Position numbers and translations under genes: made by a program. Positions 9,301 to 10,790 of a stretch of DNA of 10,790 nt are shown here, piece by piece (within the stretch, counting starts at the first letter, position 1; every line of letters begins with the position of its first letter). Origin of the DNA: Nocardia rhamnosiphila NBRC 108938 (GTDB taxonomy: Bacteria; Actinomycetota; Actinomycetes; Mycobacteriales; Mycobacteriaceae). The stretch is from assembly GCF_000720425.1 (NCBI RefSeq), contig NZ_JOAJ01000026.1:1-10790 (forward strand), given 5' to 3'. The notes under the pieces were generated by a model. That model was not told the origin of the DNA and did no database searches. It saw only the letters and a list, made by a program, of their open reading frames with translations.

Positions 9301-10790
9301 CCGGGCCGTACCCGTAGCCGTGACCGGCCAGGTCCGCGTACGCGTCTCCGATATCCACCGGGGTCGCGCCCGGAGGTGGCCAGCTCGCCAGCTCCGCGTC
9401 GAAGGCGCCGGCCGCGCCCGCGGCGGCCACCGTGGCCACCGCGTGCCGCAACCACGGGTCGTCGCCGGCGGTCGCGTCCTCGTCACCGGACCGCGAATAG
9501 ATCGATACCGTCCGCGTCCCGCTCTCGTCCGGACCGGATGCGACGACCCGCAGCGCCACCGCCCCGGCCTCCGGGATCGGCAGCGGGGCTTCGATCACCA
9601 GCTCGGCCAGCCGCGGGCAGTCCACCAGGGCACCCGCGTGCAGGGCCATCTCCACCAGCGCGGCACCGGGCAGCAGCGCCACCCCCGCGACCGCGTGATC
9701 GGCCAGCCACGGCCGACCGGACCGGGTCAACCGGCCGGTGAACACCACCTCGGCGGAATCCGGCAGCCGGACCAGCGCACCCAGCAGCGGGTGGTCCGGA
9801 TCGGCCATCCCCGCCTGCCGCACATCGCGCACCACGGCGGCCCGGGCCCAGTAGCGCTGATGCTGGAACGCATAGGCCGGCAACTCCACTCGGCCGCCGG
9901 GCAGGCCGGCGAACAGCGGCGTCCAGTCCACCCCGAGGCCGCCGATATGCGCCCAGGCCAGTGCCGAGAGGAACCGGATGACCTCCGATTCGCCGCGCCG
10001 GGCGCCGGCGATCACCAGCGACCGGGCCTCGATATCCGGGGTGTCGGCCAATGACTGCCGGACCATGGCCGTCAGTACCGCGTCGGGCCCGACCTCCACG
10101 AACCGGCGGACACCGGCCGCGGCCGCGGCCGCGATCCCGGGCGCGAACCGCACACAGCCGCGGACCTGATCCGCCCAGTACCGCGGATCACGGAGCTCAC
10201 CGGTGACCACGGTCGCCGAGAGGTTGGACACGATCGGTACCAAGGGTTCCCGGAAGGTCACCGCCGCCGCGGCCCCCTCGAACTCGCCGAGTACCGGTTC
10301 CATCAGCGCCGAATGGAAAGCATGGCTCACCCGCAGCCGCGCGGTCCGCACACCGGCCGCCACGAAGCCGGCCTCGACGGCTTCGATACCGGACAGCTCA
10401 CCGGACAGCACTACCGCGGCCGGACCGTTCACCGCGGCCAGCGACACCCGGTCGCCATATCCGGCCACCGCCGCCCGCGCCGCGTCCTCGGTCACCGCGA
10501 CCGCGAGCATGGCGCCGCCCGCGGGGAGCGCACCCATCAACCGGCCTCGCGCCGCCACCAGCGCACACGCCTCCGGCAGCGACCAGAGACCGGACACGTA
10601 GGCGGCCGCCAGTTCACCGATACTGTGGCCGATCAGGAGATCCGGTGTGACACCGAACGATTCCAGCAGCCGTGTCATCGCCACTTCGAAGGCGAACAGC
10701 GCGGGCTGCGTGAATTCCGTCCGATCCAGCACTCCGTCCGGATCGGTGAACATCACCTCCCGCAACGACCGGCCCAGCAGCGGATCGAAC
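6110..10790 (-). CDS. Modular type I polyketide synthase, C-terminal part: AT-DH-ER-KR-ACP-docking (5' end outside window)
   Basis: This is the end of a multidomain cis-AT polyketide synthase. The frame is open from the right window edge to TGA at 6110-6112, giving about 1,559 codons. The first residues seen ([12 protein letters not shown]) already lie inside an acyltransferase, so the KS and the true start are outside. Domain order is AT, DH, KR structural half, ER, KR catalytic half, ACP, then a C-terminal docking region. All expected catalytic motifs are present, so the module should load a malonyl unit, ketoreduce, dehydrate and enoylreduce, leaving a saturated two-carbon unit on the ACP phosphopantetheine arm. 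PKS proteins of this kind are cytosolic homodimers. The gene lies 26 bases upstream of a second PKS gene on the same strand, so co-transcription is likely. No frameshift or missing active-site residue was seen. Family and domain calls are secure; the final product is unknown. Confidence 0.97.
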   Translation of the reverse strand, partial: FDPLLGRSLREVMFTDPDGVLDRTEFTQPALFAFEVAMTRLLESFGVTPDLLIGHSIGELAAAYVSGLWSLPEACALVAARGRLMGALPAGGAMLAVAVTEDAARAAVAGYGDRVSLAAVNGPAAVVLSGELSGIEAVEAGFVAAGVRTARLRVSHAFHSALMEPVLGEFEGAAAAVTFREPLVPIVSNLSATVVTGELRDPRYWADQVRGCVRFAPGIAAAAAAGVRRFVEVGPDAVLTAMVRQSLADTPDIEARSLVIAGARRGESEVIRFLSALAWAHIGGLGVDWTPLFAGLPGGRVELPAYAFQHQRYWARAAVVRDVRQAGMADPDHPLLGALVRLPDSAEVVFTGRLTRSGRPWLADHAVAGVALLPGAALVEMALHAGALVDCPRLAELVIEAPLPIPEAGAVALRVVASGPDESGTRTVSIYSRSGDEDATAGDDPWLRHAVATVAAAGAAGAFDAELASWPPPGATPVDIGDAYADLAGHGYGYGPAFRGLGALWRRGDEVFAEVALPEPVRAEHADFALHPALLDAALHAILSGGLAPAAGDGAVVVPFVWENVALYATGAATLRVRAAVAGAAPGGERVALTLADSAGMVVAEIGGLTLRPLAAAALGAGRPAEGTGYEFTWVELPERAELPATGPWTATADGENVTVAGREVTVLQFDPVDRGNGNLPAVVRESVVELGARLRRLPAADRLVVAVTERAVAVHPGEPVDAAAAAGWGLLRTAQSENPDRILLLDVDDRTRYRSALAAAFGHAGEPQLAVRGSAVHVPRIQRAAAAALTLPDSGTRAWALTLRDKGTLAADNFRITHDPAPSAPLAPGQVRIGMRAVGLNFRDVLIALGTYPDPDGRIGGEGAGVVLEVAADVTGFAPGDRVFGLIPGVGSTAVTDQRLLARIPRGWTFAQAAAVPIVYATAYYGLVDLAAARPGETLLLHAATGGVGLAAVQLARHLGLRTLVTASAPKWKVLRELGFEEAAIGDSRTLDFERKFLAATDGRGVDIVLDSLAGEFVDASLRLLPRGGRFVEMGMLDRRDPDIVAAGHPGVDYHSFMLMEVGPDRLGEILGALGELFEAGALTPARTTAWDLRRTPEAYRYLGQARHIGKNVLTVPTPLRPGGTVLITGGTGGLGAIAARHLVTAHGVRRLVLAGRRGPDAPGAAELAAELTALGAKVEVVACDAADRAALDAVLAAVPAEHPLTAVVHAAGVLADGLLTGLTPEQFATVLAPKVDAAWNLHRATADLDLSAFVLYSSIAGVIGNPGQANYAAANMFLDALARHRHLLGLPATSLVWGPWQQGSGMTAALGTAELARLRREGLTPIGAAEGTAMLDAALATGGPVFAAVRIDRDALGAQDPAAVRAVMRGLLRPARRRAVEGAAQPPDLAAQLAGRPAAEQERIILEVIRVQAAAVLGHSSAEATAPDQPFSDIGFDSLGVMEFRNRLRAAVGTQVPATAVFDYPTPVALAGFLRREIAPAEDPVRRITAEIESLADSCAAAELSPADRTGLANRLTALLRELEGTAPGEFDPGVAAAENLDAADDRELFDFIDNLS
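6356..6604 (-). other. Acyl carrier protein ACP (first module)
   Basis: The carrier domain holds the growing chain on a phosphopantetheine arm. The attachment Ser is at 6470-6472 in [16 protein letters not shown], a variant of the usual GxDSLxAVELRNRL. The domain starts around the [14 protein letters not shown] helix and ends after [13 protein letters not shown]. Length and motif are normal for a type I PKS ACP. Confidence 0.95.
6731..7432 (-). other. Ketoreductase catalytic domain KR (first module), B1-type
   Basis: KR reduces the 3-keto group with NADPH. The Rossmann motif TGGTGGLG follows directly after the ER. The catalytic set Lys (APKVD), Ser (YSSIAG), Tyr (GQANY) and Asn (AAAN) is complete, with the Ser-to-Tyr spacing of 13. 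[10 protein letters not shown] keeps the last Asp of the LDD motif, and no A-type Trp precedes the Tyr. This points to a B1-type, D-hydroxyl product by published KR rules. The hydroxyl would be lost to the DH. The non-catalytic structural half lies before the ER at about 8408-8908. Confidence 0.92.
7442..8407 (-). other. Enoylreductase domain ER (first module)
   Basis: ER reduces the enoyl-ACP with NADPH. It belongs to the medium-chain dehydrogenase fold and is inserted between the KR structural and catalytic halves, as is normal for fully reducing modules. Visible marks are [12 protein letters not shown] near the start, GGEGAG, and the nucleotide-binding stretch [18 protein letters not shown] Lys in SAPKW sits where PKS ERs carry a conserved candidate proton donor. 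A Tyr is present in the LGTYP position that correlates with methyl stereochemistry in other ERs. That has no consequence if the AT loads malonate. Confidence 0.93.
8945..9793 (-). other. Dehydratase domain DH (first module), predicted active
   Basis: DH removes water from the 3-hydroxyacyl-ACP. The domain begins at HPLLGA, just after the post-AT linker. The catalytic His is at 9695-9697 in [14 protein letters not shown], matching the HxxxGxxxxP motif. The second catalytic residue, Asp, is at 9182-9184 in [10 protein letters not shown]. The family YGPAF motif is also present (GYGYGPAF). Both catalytic residues of the double-hotdog fold are intact, so activity is expected. Confidence 0.9.
10016..10790 (-). 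other. Acyltransferase domain AT (first module), malonyl-CoA type, partial
   Basis: This domain transfers the extender unit from CoA to the ACP. The nucleophile is Ser at 10622-10624 in GHSIGE. The specificity motif is HAFH at 10313-10324. In established PKS rules HAFH indicates malonyl-CoA, while YASH indicates methylmalonyl-CoA. The N-terminal GQGxQ motif lies beyond the window edge. The domain ends near the [12 protein letters not shown] stretch, followed by the usual post-AT linker ending in YAFQHQRYW. It is co-linear with the AT of the next gene at a constant offset of 6,385 bases. Confidence 0.93.
10743..10789. repeat. 47-base perfect direct repeat, copy 2 (AT coding)
   Basis: This is the partner of 4358-4404, located in the AT of the upstream gene at the window's right edge. 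The repeat may continue beyond the window, although the last base (10790) already differs from its counterpart at 4405. Confidence 0.93.

Noticed and set aside
8642..10054. Plus-strand open frame of 470 codons opposite the first PKS gene (also others at 6527-7726 and 897-1931).
   Set aside because: Same pattern of low-complexity Arg/Gly/Pro translation, antisense to DH, ER and KR motifs. No family resemblance was seen.

Overview
The window is part of a modular type I polyketide synthase (PKS) locus from a high-GC actinomycete. Base composition, strong G/C preference at third codon positions and cis-AT PKS architecture with coiled-coil docking elements all fit Nocardia, Streptomyces or a close relative; the genus cannot be fixed from this window. 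All genuine coding is on the minus strand, so genes read from right to left. Almost every base is coding. No RNA gene, insertion sequence, CRISPR array, promoter or terminator was seen.

Layout in transcription order. (1) 10790 to 6110: the 3' end of a PKS gene, entering the window inside an acyltransferase and continuing AT-DH-ER-KR-ACP plus a C-terminal docking region. It is a fully reducing module with malonyl-type AT signatures. (2) 6109 to 6084: a 26-base gap holding a ribosome binding site. (3) 6083 to beyond 1: a second PKS gene starting with an N-terminal docking coil, then KS-AT-DH-KR-ACP and the first part of the next module's KS, which runs off the window. Its first module also has a malonyl-type AT, but no ER.

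By the colinearity rule the first protein would hand its chain to the second through the matching docking elements. The two modules would add a saturated two-carbon unit and then an alpha,beta-unsaturated one, neither carrying a methyl branch.

The striking point is the first KS of the second gene. It is present in three pieces in three different reading frames. After the active-site Cys region a 122-base stretch is missing compared with the next KS in this same window, and the frame closes at once on TAA (5427-5429). A second loss near 5201 removes the catalytic HGTGT-His region and shifts frame again. Everything downstream stays open to the window edge. This is either a very recent double lesion or, more likely, a misassembly or consensus error in repetitive PKS DNA. 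As given, the gene cannot make a full-length protein. I see no sign of a new class of system; the interest lies in this broken KS, the co-linear repeated AT domains, and the predicted chemistry.
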